NCBI GenBank assembly: GCA_040757065.1
Contig: JBFLXR010000015.1
Span: forward strand, 1-64,000
DNA: 64,000 bases
Reading direction: 5' to 3'
From: JBFLXR01 sp040757065
Lineage (GTDB): Bacteria; Pseudomonadota; Gammaproteobacteria; Burkholderiales; Gallionellaceae
Position 1 is the stretch's first letter; every line of letters begins with the position of its first letter. Both the position numbers and the translations under genes were made by a program. Below the pieces are notes generated by a model. It was given only the letters and a program-made list of their open reading frames with translations, ran no database searches and was not told the DNA's origin. Positions 1 to 8,022 of this stretch are shown here, piece after piece.

Positions 1-182
1 AGGAGAGACCAAAGAGATCGCTGGGTGGCCTGACGCCCTCGGCGTACGCAGCACAACTGGTAGGAAAATCGGTTATATTACCCACGGACTCTAAAGCCCC
101 GTGCTACTGAAAAACGGGGGGACGTCGGCACCGAAAGTTCACCCCCGGCGCACATTTTAAGCGCGGCTGCCCGCCGCCGCAA
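1..182. other. Unassigned window edge with a small hairpin
   Basis: I recognise no gene here. A 6-bp inverted repeat (CCCCGT at 97-102, ACGGGG at 114-119) and several GC-rich short repeats suggest a structured RNA or the tail of an element that begins outside the window. I could not match it to 6S, tmRNA, RNase P, 4.5S or a known riboswitch by eye. Confidence 0.25.
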
Positions 183-281
183 TCAGAACAGAGAGTAGAG
201 TGCCGCGCCGGAAAGCGCAGCGAGAATCAACGAGAGAGAGACCAGACCAGTTTCGGACAAATGCTTGCGGTTTTTCGTCAT
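183..281 (-). CDS. Small single-pass membrane peptide, 32 aa
   Basis: The frame encodes 32 residues: a charged N-terminus (MTKNRKHLSE) followed by one hydrophobic segment at about residues 13-30, ending ALYSLF and TGA. What supports it is a near-consensus Shine-Dalgarno, AGGAGG, 7 nt before the ATG. The topology would be N-in with one transmembrane helix. No family is recognised, and it has no partner in the window on its downstream side. Many bacterial small membrane proteins look like this. The role is unknown and the call rests on RBS plus composition. Confidence 0.5.
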   Translation of the reverse strand: MTKNRKHLSETGLVSLSLILAALSGAALYSLF

Positions 282-390
282 GATTGCCTCCTGCGGCGGG
301 GTGGAAGATGTGACAATCATATTACAACAACTCCATTTGCGCAAATATGATTTATCAAATCAATCCTCCGAATAGCGGCAGAAAAACCGC

Positions 391-567
391 TTATTTCGCC
401 CCATCCTTCTCCGGCTTAATCGGCTCGCCAAGATCGAAATGCTGAATCTTCTCTGCCCGGATAAAGGAATTGCTGATTTCTTCCGGTAAAAGAACATGTA
501 ACTGTAACAATTCGTACCCGGGCTTGCGCCGAAGGAAACGAACAGATAACCCGGAGCATTCTGAGCC
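391..567 (-). pseudogene. C-terminal coding remnant, no start codon
   Basis: This minus-strand frame reads like a natural protein C-terminus (segments GYELLQLHVLLPEEISNSF and FDLGEPIKPEKDGAK, then TAA), but it is closed upstream by TGA without a plausible start. An adjacent frame just upstream also looks protein-like (NAPGYLFVSFGASPG), so the gene may be frameshifted. No family is recognised. It lies at the edge of the AT-rich methyltransferase island, where broken genes are expected. Confidence 0.25.
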
Positions 568-701
568 TCACCCAACCTTGGCAATTATATGCGTACACCA
601 CTAGCCAATTGAGTTACCTCTCAACCCATATGCAATCACCACCCACAATGGTATAGCAAAGAGATAAATATTACGTTAGACTTGTCAAAAAGGAATGGGG
701 A

Positions 702-1928
702 ATGGGAATATCTATTGGGTACATGGGAACAAAGCGACATCTAGCTCCATTAGTGGCGGAGGTGATTTCTAGCTGCCCTAATGGTCCAGCGTTAGACGCT
801 TTTTCTGGAATGTGCGCAGTCGGGTCAGCCATTGGATCGTCGCGGCAGGTTTGGAATAACGACGTACAACACTTTGCTTCGCATGTAGCAAAAGCATTAT
901 TCACCTCCCGCTCAATCCCTCCATCGTTTGGCTCAACCATCAGCCTCCTTGAACCCGCCTTCCAAGAAAACAAGCTTGCCTTATCGAAGCGATATGAGAA
1001 GCAATTAGCAGATGAAACCGCCATTCTAGCTACGTCAGACATGCAGTCGCTACTACTGCAAATAGCTTCGCCACACATAGGAAATTCAAACGAGTTAGAG
1101 TTAGAGCGGCAAATATTAAACTCGAATCCGACGCTTTTTCCATACAGACTATGTGCGATCACCTTTGCGCATGGTTATTTTGGCCTGTTACAAGCTATCG
1201 AAATTGACTCCATTCGTTACAGCATCGACCAATCTTTGGCAAAACAACATATTGACACTGATCAGCATCGCTGGATGTTAATTGCGCTCTGCCAAACGGC
1301 CGTTAAGGTAGCCGCATCTACTGGACACTTTGCCCAGTATCTAAAACCCAATCCTAACAATTTCGCTTTTATTAAAAAACAACGCTCAAAATCAGTCTGG
1401 CAAACCTGGCTTCAATGCCTGTCATTACTTTCCCCCGTCGGCTCAATGAACTGGCGTAAAAATAACAAAGTATTCAACGAAAACATATTAACTTTACTTG
1501 CAGGGATGCAAGGGTTTGATATCAAACCCGCAGTAATTTATGTTGACCCTCCATATACGGAAGACCAGTATTCACGCTACTACCATGTATGGGAAACCCT
1601 AACACTTTACGACTACCCGCCCTCACTCAAGAATGGGCGCTACCGGCCAGACCGATTTCGAACCTCTTTCTCAATAAAAACCAATGTAGCAAAAGCCATG
1701 GAAGAATTAGTAATGCGTTGCAACCAACTGGGCGCCGAATTGGTCATGAGCTATCCGGAGAACGGTCTTCTCTATAAAACCGGGATAACACCTCAAGAAA
1801 TTTTGCAACGCCACTATAAGAAAGTCGAAATTTCGCACTGCATTGATTACCAGCATTCAACGCTGGGAGCCTCTAACGGCTCAGCAAAACACGCGGTTAA
1901 AGAGTTGATCTATTGGGCGAGGAATTAA
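702..1928 (+). CDS. D12-class N6-adenine DNA methyltransferase
   Basis: This is a 408-aa protein with the layout of Dam/D12-class adenine methyltransferases. Motif X comes first (YMGTKRHL, about residues 7-14), then the AdoMet-binding motif I (LDAFSGMCAVG, about 31-41), a long target-recognition region, and catalytic motif IV DPPY (about residue 284) followed by a tyrosine-rich stretch. Such enzymes transfer methyl from S-adenosylmethionine to the exocyclic N6 of adenine. It is longer than Dam (about 280 aa). It is the first gene of an operon: its TAA overlaps the ATG of the ParB-like gene. The composition is clearly more AT-rich than the neighbouring core genes, suggesting horizontal gain. 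The target sequence is not predictable. An N-terminal Met three codons downstream is not excluded. Confidence 0.85.
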   Translation: MGISIGYMGTKRHLAPLVAEVISSCPNGPALDAFSGMCAVGSAIGSSRQVWNNDVQHFASHVAKALFTSRSIPPSFGSTISLLEPAFQENKLALSKRYEKQLADETAILATSDMQSLLLQIASPHIGNSNELELERQILNSNPTLFPYRLCAITFAHGYFGLLQAIEIDSIRYSIDQSLAKQHIDTDQHRWMLIALCQTAVKVAASTGHFAQYLKPNPNNFAFIKKQRSKSVWQTWLQCLSLLSPVGSMNWRKNNKVFNENILTLLAGMQGFDIKPAVIYVDPPYTEDQYSRYYHVWETLTLYDYPPSLKNGRYRPDRFRTSFSIKTNVAKAMEELVMRCNQLGAELVMSYPENGLLYKTGITPQEILQRHYKKVEISHCIDYQHSTLGASNGSAKHAVKELIYWARN

Positions 1929-2905
1929 TGGTTAACTTAAAAAATGAGAAGTCTCAAAATCCGAAAATTCGTGAAATCTCACCGTGGGAAATTGAACGCA
2001 ACCCCTACAATCCTCGAGCTTATTTCCGCCAAGAGGAAATTGATACACTAACATCTTCAATTCGACGCCACGGGATTCAAGTACCGATCACCGTATATGA
2101 GTCAGACGGTAAATTTGTACTCTTGGATGGGGAAAGGCGCTGGAGGTGCGCGACCAAGCTTAATCTACAAAAAATTCCGGCGTTAGTTCACCCTAAACCC
2201 ACAGATCTGAATAACTTGCTGATGATGTTCAATATCCATGCGCTTCGTGAGCAGTGGGACTATTTGACCATCGCCCTCGGCCTATCTCGAATTATCAAAC
2301 TGTTTGAAACTGAGCATGACCGCAAGCCAAATGAAATTGAACTAAGCGAACAAACAGGGCTAACAAGAGGTCAAGTCCGGCGTTGCCACCTTTTACTTGA
2401 TTTGCCAGAACGCTACCTCGAGATGCTTCAAAACGAGTTAGAACTCCCCAAACAAAAACAAAGGCTCTCTGAAGATTTTTTCATCGAGATGGAGCGCTCA
2501 CTTAAAACCGTTCGCCGGAGAGTTCCCGAGGCATGCAAGGACTTGGACGCCGTTCGGACAGTATTAATCGACAAATACCGTGAAAAAATCATCAATAATG
2601 TGGTTGATTTAAGAAAAGTTTCAAAAATCGCCACCTCCGTTGATTCCCTTGGCGTTCCCAAGAATAAAGCAGCAAAAGCGTTAACAGCAATATTCGCGCG
2701 CAATGGAGTTGGAATTGCAGATGTATTTGCCAAAGAATTTGAAACGAAATACGGGGGGCAAAAGATATTACGCAATATTGATGCAATCATTAATTTCATA
2801 CAGGACGTTCTAGACGATAATTCCCTACAGGAGCAACCCCAGGAAATTCATCATGAGTTAAATCGTCTGTTTATGGCTTTAGAAGAACTACTGGGGAGAG
2901 AATAA
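1928..2905 (+). CDS. ParB/Spo0J N-terminal domain protein
   Basis: This 325-aa ParB-like protein starts at the ATG that overlaps the stop of the methyltransferase (TAATG). A TTG 15 nt upstream is possible but less likely. Residues about 15-100 form the ParB N-terminal fold, with the nucleotide-binding motif GERRWR that in ParB proteins binds CTP or, in relatives, acts as a nuclease/ATPase. A helix-turn-helix follows (LSEQTGLTRGQVRR). The C-terminal half is helical and unassigned. It is not next to parA or an origin, so chromosome partitioning is unlikely. Coupling to a methyltransferase points to DNA recognition in a restriction-like or regulatory system (inference). Confidence 0.8.
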   Translation: MVNLKNEKSQNPKIREISPWEIERNPYNPRAYFRQEEIDTLTSSIRRHGIQVPITVYESDGKFVLLDGERRWRCATKLNLQKIPALVHPKPTDLNNLLMMFNIHALREQWDYLTIALGLSRIIKLFETEHDRKPNEIELSEQTGLTRGQVRRCHLLLDLPERYLEMLQNELELPKQKQRLSEDFFIEMERSLKTVRRRVPEACKDLDAVRTVLIDKYREKIINNVVDLRKVSKIATSVDSLGVPKNKAAKALTAIFARNGVGIADVFAKEFETKYGGQKILRNIDAIINFIQDVLDDNSLQEQPQEIHHELNRLFMALEELLGRE

Positions 2906-3759
2906 TGCCCCTACCCTCCAGCATTTCTACATCTCTAGCCAACACTGTCGCGACCCCAGTAATAGATTACTGCAAAGCGAATTACAGTAACAATGTATTT
3001 ATTGACAAAGGCATTAAGAACGATTTGCAATGGGCGCCGACAATACTGGTAAAAAAAGGCCCTACTGAATTAATCGCAATCGAAGTTAGCCAAGATATTT
3101 ACCCATTAATTCTTAAAGAAACTGGCCCTGACATTAAGACATGCGTAGACTTACCCGTTTCTGTTTATGTCGCATGTCCTTTAAGCGCCTACATCGCACC
3201 TGCAAACCAGTCAGCCGTTCGAAAATTAAAAGAACACGGATTTGGTCTGCTTACAGTCGATGACGAAAATCGAGCCGTTGAAGAAAAGATTCATGCAATA
3301 CCACTTATTCTTTATATTGCTAAGTCTGAGTTTAATAATTACGCCGAAAAACTACCACAACGACTCCGTTTAGCATTCTCCAATGCGTTGGAAGCATATC
3401 AAGGCCGCCCAATCCAAGGGCTTCAGGAGTCGGGGCAAATTATTGAGAGCCTAATTGATCAATTAGGACAGCATTGCCTTAAAAAAGGGTGGATTCCCAC
3501 CCTCCCTGGACAAGCTGCCAATAATGTCGAAAAACTAATATCTGTTTCTCAGTTATCTACACACAAATCCTCACTGATAAGGGCGCGCTCTTTTATTACA
3601 ACTTATCGCAACATGGCAAGCCATCCAGCGCGAAGCATGTCCGCGTACGCAAAAAAAATTTGCGAATGCAAACATGGCTTTATAGAATCAATCACGACTG
3701 CACAGGAGCTGTGCGTCATATTTAAGTCTGTTGGAGCAACACCAAAATATATTTGTTAA
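2905..3759 (+). CDS. Uncharacterised effector candidate with HEPN-like C-terminus
   Basis: This 284-aa protein is the third gene of the methyltransferase-ParB operon; its ATG shares one base with the upstream TAA. The N-terminal ~120 residues alternate beta and helix with NDLQWAP..ELIAIEVS, which loosely recalls the PD-(D/E)XK nuclease core but lacks the lysine. The C-terminal ~130 residues are helical and contain RNMASH, matching the RxxxxH motif of HEPN ribonucleases. Both resemblances are by eye and unconfirmed. In the operon it would be the natural toxic or nuclease component, but this is inference. No signal peptide or membrane segment is seen. Confidence 0.6.
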   Translation: MPLPSSISTSLANTVATPVIDYCKANYSNNVFIDKGIKNDLQWAPTILVKKGPTELIAIEVSQDIYPLILKETGPDIKTCVDLPVSVYVACPLSAYIAPANQSAVRKLKEHGFGLLTVDDENRAVEEKIHAIPLILYIAKSEFNNYAEKLPQRLRLAFSNALEAYQGRPIQGLQESGQIIESLIDQLGQHCLKKGWIPTLPGQAANNVEKLISVSQLSTHKSSLIRARSFITTYRNMASHPARSMSAYAKKICECKHGFIESITTAQELCVIFKSVGATPKYIC

Positions 3760-3942
3760 TGCACACCAAGCATGTATCTAAACCTAGACGCACTCACAAT
3801 GCTTCAATTGTGTTAATACTAGCTTTGCTTAAAATACTCTCGGCACCAAATGCAGTTAAGCGTCCACAGATACATCGCCCTGCAAGCAGCCCCGGCACGA
3901 GCCACTACTGGTCGGCAGCGCGTCGGGCTTAGGGTTTTGATT

Positions 3943-3948
3943 TATAAT
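3943..3948 (+). promoter_or_regulatory. Possible -10 box of argH
   Basis: A perfect TATAAT lies about 50 nt before the argH ATG. No good -35 is visible at 16-18 nt upstream, so this is only a candidate. Confidence 0.3.
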
Positions 3949-3998
3949 CGCAGCCTTTACGATTCGGCGGCAGCGATGCCGCGCATTCCGGACACAAC

Positions 3999-5390
3999 AT
4001 GGCAACGATGCAAGATAAGGATACCTGGTCGGGACGTTTCAATGAGCCCGTGGCTGAACTGGTGAAACGCTACACCGCCTCGATCGAATTCGACAACCGT
4101 TTGGCGCTGTTCGATATTCAAGGCTCGCTGGCGCACGCGCAAATGCTGGCCGAGAACGGCATTATCAGCGCGCAGGATCTGGCCGACATCCGCCGCGGCA
4201 TGGCGCAAATCGAAGCCGAGGTGCAGCAAGGCGCATTCGAGTGGTCGCTCGATCTGGAAGATGTGCACCTGAATATCGAGAAGCGTTTGACCACACTGGT
4301 GGGCGATGCAGGTAAGCGCTTGCATACCGGGCGCTCCCGCAACGACCAAGTGGCGACCGATGTACGCCTGTATCTGCGCAGCGTGATCGACGATGCCCGC
4401 GCCCTGCTGCGCGACCTGCAAAGCGCGCTGGTCGAGCTGGCTGCACAGCATACGCATACCGTGATGCCCGGCTTTACCCACTTGCAAGTGGCGCAGCCGG
4501 TGAGTTTCGGCCACCACCTGATGGCCTATTTCGAAATGACCAAGCGCGATGCGGAACGGCTGGCCGATTGCCGCAAGCGGGTAAACCATCTGCCGCTGGG
4601 CGCTGCTGCGCTGGCCGGTACCAGCTACCCGATCAAACGCGAACGCGTGGCCGAATTACTCGGCTTCGATGCCGTGTGCGAAAACTCGCTGGATGCGGTT
4701 TCCGACCGCGACTTCGCCATCGAATTCACCGCTGCCGCCGCACTGGTGATGACGCATCTTTCGCGCTTGTCGGAAGAGTTGATTCTGTGGATGAGCCCGC
4801 GCTACGGATTCATCGACATCGCCGACCGCTTCTGTACCGGCTCCTCGATCATGCCGCAGAAAAAGAACCCGGACGTGCCCGAACTGGTGCGCGGCAAGAC
4901 CGGCCGGGTCAACGGGCATCTGGTCGCCCTGCTTACCCTGATGAAAGGTCAGCCGCTGGCCTACAACAAGGACAATCAGGAAGATAAAGAGCCGCTGTTC
5001 GACACTGCCGACACCCTGCTGCAAACCCTGCGCATCTACGCCGACATGATCGGCGGCATCCGCGTCAAACCGGAAGCCATGCGCAACGCCGCCCTGCAAG
5101 GCTTCGCCACCGCGACCGATCTGGCCGACTATCTGGTGAAAAAAGGCCTGCCCTTCCGCGATGCCCACGAAGCCGTGGCACTGGCCGTGCGCCACGCCGA
5201 AAGCAAAGGCTGCGATCTGGCCGACCTGCCGCTGGAAGAGCTGCAACGCTTCTCCTCGCTGGTCGCCGATGACATTTACGGCGTGCTCACCCTCGAAGGC
5301 TCGCTCGCCAGCCGCAACCACACCGGCGGCACCGCCCCCGCCCAAGTGGAGGCCGCTATCGCCCGCGCCCGGACGTATCTGGCAGGTTAA
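3999..5390 (+). CDS. argH: Argininosuccinate lyase
   Basis: This cytosolic enzyme splits argininosuccinate into arginine and fumarate, the last step of arginine biosynthesis. The 463 aa are full length for the fumarase/aspartase superfamily. The family signature GSSIMPQKKNPD is intact near residue 285, with the mobile-loop serine, and the N-terminal WSGRF and NDQVATD motifs are present. The start at MATMQDKD is taken; an internal ATG 9 nt later is equally possible. The gene is transcribed alone and ends in a strong intrinsic terminator. Composition is GC-rich, typical of the core genome here. Confidence 0.97.
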   Translation: MATMQDKDTWSGRFNEPVAELVKRYTASIEFDNRLALFDIQGSLAHAQMLAENGIISAQDLADIRRGMAQIEAEVQQGAFEWSLDLEDVHLNIEKRLTTLVGDAGKRLHTGRSRNDQVATDVRLYLRSVIDDARALLRDLQSALVELAAQHTHTVMPGFTHLQVAQPVSFGHHLMAYFEMTKRDAERLADCRKRVNHLPLGAAALAGTSYPIKRERVAELLGFDAVCENSLDAVSDRDFAIEFTAAAALVMTHLSRLSEELILWMSPRYGFIDIADRFCTGSSIMPQKKNPDVPELVRGKTGRVNGHLVALLTLMKGQPLAYNKDNQEDKEPLFDTADTLLQTLRIYADMIGGIRVKPEAMRNAALQGFATATDLADYLVKKGLPFRDAHEAVALAVRHAESKGCDLADLPLEELQRFSSLVADDIYGVLTLEGSLASRNHTGGTAPAQVEAAIARARTYLAG

Positions 5391-5411
5391 CAGCTCGCGC
5401 GCGCATAACCA

Positions 5412-5439
5412 ACGGCTCCTGCGGGAGCCGTTTTATTTT
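5412..5439 (+). terminator. Intrinsic terminator of argH
   Basis: Perfect 8-bp stem ACGGCTCC/GGAGCCGT with a 4-nt loop followed by TTTATTTTG, 21 nt after the argH stop. Confidence 0.9.
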
Positions 5440-5452
5440 GTCGAATCGCAGG

Positions 5453-5482
5453 CAAAAAAACGGGCAGTCTTGCGGACTGCCC
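5453..5482 (-). terminator. Minus-strand intrinsic terminator (grxD side)
   Basis: An 8-bp stem GGGCAGTC/GACTGCCC; on the minus strand it is followed by CG and seven T. It would end transcription coming from grxD, which stops about 150 nt upstream on that strand. Confidence 0.7.
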
Positions 5483-5496
5483 ATAAGGAGGAGAGT

Positions 5497-5526
5497 ATGA
5501 AAGGTCCGGATTGGAACCAACCCTGA
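5497..5526 (+). CDS. Nine-codon mini-ORF with strong RBS
   Basis: The sequence AAGGAGGAGAGT precedes ATG and nine sense codons (MKGPDWNQP) ending in TGA. The Shine-Dalgarno is close to ideal, which is unlikely by chance, yet no longer gene follows on this strand. It might be a leader peptide, a regulatory translated element, or part of a small RNA. Function unknown. Confidence 0.4.
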   Translation: MKGPDWNQP

Positions 5527-5629
5527 GCTCTAACACTCACCACGGAATGTACCATCTGGGTCAGGATATTCCTATATGCCGGAATACCTACAGGCCCGCC
5601 GCCCTATATCGAAATATATAGATAATTCG

Positions 5630-5941
5630 TTATAGTTGCTTCAGCAGTGCTTGCAGTTCGCCGCTCTGGAACATTTCGGTCATGATGTCCGAGCCGCCGA
5701 TAAACTCACCCTTGATATACAACTGCGGAATGGTCGGCCAGTTGGCGTATTCTTTAATACCCTGACGAATCGACTCGTCGCGCAACACATCCACGCTGAA
5801 AAAATCGTTCACCCCTGCCGCCTTTAGAATGCGCACCGCATTGCCGGAAAAGCCGCACATCGGAAACTGCGGCGAACCTTTCATATACAACACCACCGGA
5901 TGCGTCGTAACCTGCTCGTGAATCAATGCCTGAACGTCCAT
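5630..5941 (-). CDS. grxD: Monothiol glutaredoxin, Grx4 type
   Basis: This 103-aa single-domain glutaredoxin carries the monothiol CGFS active site at about residue 30, plus the glutathione-binding segments WPTIPQLY and GGSDI. Grx4 proteins bind a [2Fe-2S] cluster with glutathione and partner BolA proteins in iron-sulfur trafficking. The start MDVQALI is chosen because the upstream in-frame extension does not resemble the family, and it gives the usual length. It lies downstream of prmC on the same strand, as in many betaproteobacteria, but is separated here by two envelope-protein genes. Confidence 0.95.
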   Translation of the reverse strand: MDVQALIHEQVTTHPVVLYMKGSPQFPMCGFSGNAVRILKAAGVNDFFSVDVLRDESIRQGIKEYANWPTIPQLYIKGEFIGGSDIMTEMFQSGELQALLKQL

Positions 5942-6029
5942 ATTGCAAAGCCTTAGTTGATTAAATAACTCGGGAATTTTAACGGGGCGGCCCGGGCGAA
6001 TCAAGCGCAAACAAACTAGCCAGCGCGAC

Positions 6030-6401
6030 TCAGCCGCCGGGCGCTTCGATTGTGAAGTTGCCCGACTTAATCACTTTATACGCATTCACATAACATTCCT
6101 GGCCGGTTTCGAGCCGAACCTTAAAATACTCGGCACCGTAATCATTTTTCACCAGCGCCACCATCGTCATTTGCGTCGGTATTGAAACTTTCAGCCGCGC
6201 ACCGCCGAACAGCGATTCGTTTGCGCAAATCTCCGTATCGACATAGCGCTTGGATTTCGCCTCCCGGTCGGGCACAAACCAGTACCGCTCGCCCAGCATA
6301 TCTCGGTATGTTTCAGTGGACGCATGAACCACGCTGGCTGTCGTCAATGCCAGCAACAAACCCGATAGCAATCGGCCAACCGCAGACCATAAAAACGCCA
6401 T
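6030..6401 (-). CDS. Exported protein of unknown function
   Basis: The 123-aa product starts MAFLWSAVGRLLSG and has a Sec signal peptide with likely cleavage after VHA (about residue 26). The mature part is about 97 residues, beta-rich, with the conserved-looking patches GERYWFVP and ECYVNAYKVIKSG, perhaps a small SH3-like barrel (low confidence). The start has GGGAGAG at good spacing, while the upstream in-frame extension looks non-coding. It follows the lipoprotein gene at 6463 with a 61-nt gap, so the two may be co-transcribed. Confidence 0.7.
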   Translation of the reverse strand: MAFLWSAVGRLLSGLLLALTTASVVHASTETYRDMLGERYWFVPDREAKSKRYVDTEICANESLFGGARLKVSIPTQMTMVALVKNDYGAEYFKVRLETGQECYVNAYKVIKSGNFTIEAPGG

Positions 6402-6462
6402 TTTCTCTCCCGACCGCGAAGGATAAGCCAGACAAAGTACGCCGCGATTTAAGGCATTGCAT

Positions 6463-6924
6463 TTACTGTTGGACGATTGCAGCAATTTTCCCCATCAGCC
6501 TCTTCTCGATGCTGCCTGTTGAAACGCACATCATGGCGATACTTTGCGGGTTATAGTCCGGCATATATGTCGCGGTCATTTTGACCTTAACCGCCACTTT
6601 ATTATCCTCGGTAAAAATGCCGATGCTGATCGCCGAGGTCGTTCTATCGTCCCACAGGTAGTTAATCCCCATCGTCGTCCCGCAATCGGCCTGCTCCGGC
6701 GTCAGTCGGATATTACGCTTTGCCGTGGTAATTTTTCCGGCGGACTCATCTGCACCGGCAATCCGGTAGCCCTCTGAAATGAGCACCTGTTTTGCGGCCC
6801 GGGCCAAGTCCGACTTAGACCCTTCGATAGCCTGCGCAAACTCTCTTTGCGGCGTCACAGGGGGCGCATAGGTAGCCGCACAACCTGTCAGCGCAATGAC
6901 CCAAAGCAATGCAAAGCGATTCAT
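6463..6924 (-). CDS. Putative lipoprotein
   Basis: The 153-aa product begins MNRFALLWVIALTGC, a typical lipoprotein signal with lipobox LTGC, so Cys15 would be lipidated and anchored to the outer membrane. The mature domain alternates helices and strands (ISEGYRIAGADESAGKI, then repeated beta segments) and ends in a helix. I do not recognise the family, although DUF-type lipoproteins of this size are common in betaproteobacteria. An ATG eight codons upstream is rejected because the signal peptide starts at MNRF. Confidence 0.75.
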   Translation of the reverse strand: MNRFALLWVIALTGCAATYAPPVTPQREFAQAIEGSKSDLARAAKQVLISEGYRIAGADESAGKITTAKRNIRLTPEQADCGTTMGINYLWDDRTTSAISIGIFTEDNKVAVKVKMTATYMPDYNPQSIAMMCVSTGSIEKRLMGKIAAIVQQ

Positions 6925-7028
6925 GCCACTCCCCAACACACCGCACACTAACGAAAGAAGCTATATCATACACTAATCGCCCGGATCGTCCGTTCAGTGC
7001 GCGAGGCGCGCCCCCGAGTGCATCGCTG

Positions 7029-7898
7029 TTAATCTGCCGGCTTCCGTCCGCCGCTTACCCGCTCGATGCCGGCCAGATCGCAGGCAGAGAAAACTTCGGC
7101 GAAGCCGGCGGTTTCCAGCAAGGCGCGCACGGCGGGAGCTTGGTCGTAGCCGTGTTCCAGCAGCAGCCAGCCGCCCGGGTCAAGGCGGGCAGGCGCGGCC
7201 GCGACGATGCGGCGGATATCGTCCAGCCCGTCCGGGCCCGATGCGAGCGCGGTGCGCGGTTCGAAGCGCACATCGCCTTGCTGCAAGTGCGGGTCGTGAT
7301 CGACGATGTAGGGCGGATTGGAGGCAATCAGATCATAGGGCTGTTCGCCGAGCGCGGCGAACCAGTCGCTTTGCACAAAGCCGACGTTCGCCAGCCCCAG
7401 CCGGACGGCATTGCGCTGCGCTACGGCCAGCGCATCCGCCGAAGCATCGCAGGCTGTCACTGCCGCATCGGGGCGACTGTGCGCCAGCGCCAGCGCAATC
7501 GCCCCGCTGCCGGTGCCGAGGTCGAGCACGCGCGGCGCAGCGCGACCGCGCAAGCGTTCCAGCGCCAACTCGACCAGCAGCTCGGTTTCGGGGCGGGGGA
7601 TCAGCGTAGCCGGCGTCACCGCCAGATTCAGCCCGTAAAACTCCCGCTCACCGAACAAATACGCCACCGGCTCGCCCTGCAAACGCCGCGCCAGCAACCC
7701 TTGATATACGGCATCCTGCTCGACAGTGAGCGCCCGCTCCGGATAAGCCAGTAGCATCGCCCGCGACGCGCCCAGCGCATGCTGCAACAGCAACTGCACC
7801 TCCAGCCGCGCCTCGCGCGCATCCAGCCCCAAGGCCGCCATCAGGCGCGGCGGCGCATCGGTGAGACATTGTGAAATGGTGGGCGGGCAGGAATTCAT
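7029..7898 (-). CDS. prmC: Release factor glutamine N5-methyltransferase (HemK)
   Basis: PrmC methylates the glutamine of the GGQ motif in release factors 1 and 2, speeding termination. The 289-aa protein has the helical N-terminal domain, the AdoMet motif (VLDLGTGSGAIALAL, about residue 120) and the catalytic NPPYI at about 190. It lies downstream of prfA, its substrate gene, on the same strand with a 124-nt gap that holds a short inverted repeat. The order hemA-prfA-prmC is widely conserved. Confidence 0.96.
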   Translation of the reverse strand: MNSCPPTISQCLTDAPPRLMAALGLDAREARLEVQLLLQHALGASRAMLLAYPERALTVEQDAVYQGLLARRLQGEPVAYLFGEREFYGLNLAVTPATLIPRPETELLVELALERLRGRAAPRVLDLGTGSGAIALALAHSRPDAAVTACDASADALAVAQRNAVRLGLANVGFVQSDWFAALGEQPYDLIASNPPYIVDHDPHLQQGDVRFEPRTALASGPDGLDDIRRIVAAAPARLDPGGWLLLEHGYDQAPAVRALLETAGFAEVFSACDLAGIERVSGGRKPAD

Positions 7899-7975
7899 GG
7901 GGCGATTGTAGCAGCAGGCAACCTTAACGCGTCACGCAGTCTTTGCAGGGTGACACGACCCTTTACCTATCCATT

Positions 7976-7991
7976 GGTGCGTGAACGCACC
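7976..7991. repeat. Short GGTGCGT/ACGCACC inverted repeat
   Basis: GGTGCGT-GA-ACGCACC, a perfect 7-bp palindromic arm in the prfA-prmC gap. The same family recurs at 10497 and twice at 47419-47499. Confidence 0.6.
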
Positions 7992-8022
7992 CTGCGCGGC
8001 GCGTCAAACCCGAAGCGCAGCC

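Noticed and set aside
560..635. tRNA-like sequence (D-arm-like TAACTCAATTGGCTAG on the minus strand)
   Set aside because: No matching acceptor stem, no anticodon stem pairing and no clear T-loop, so not a tRNA; at most a decayed remnant.
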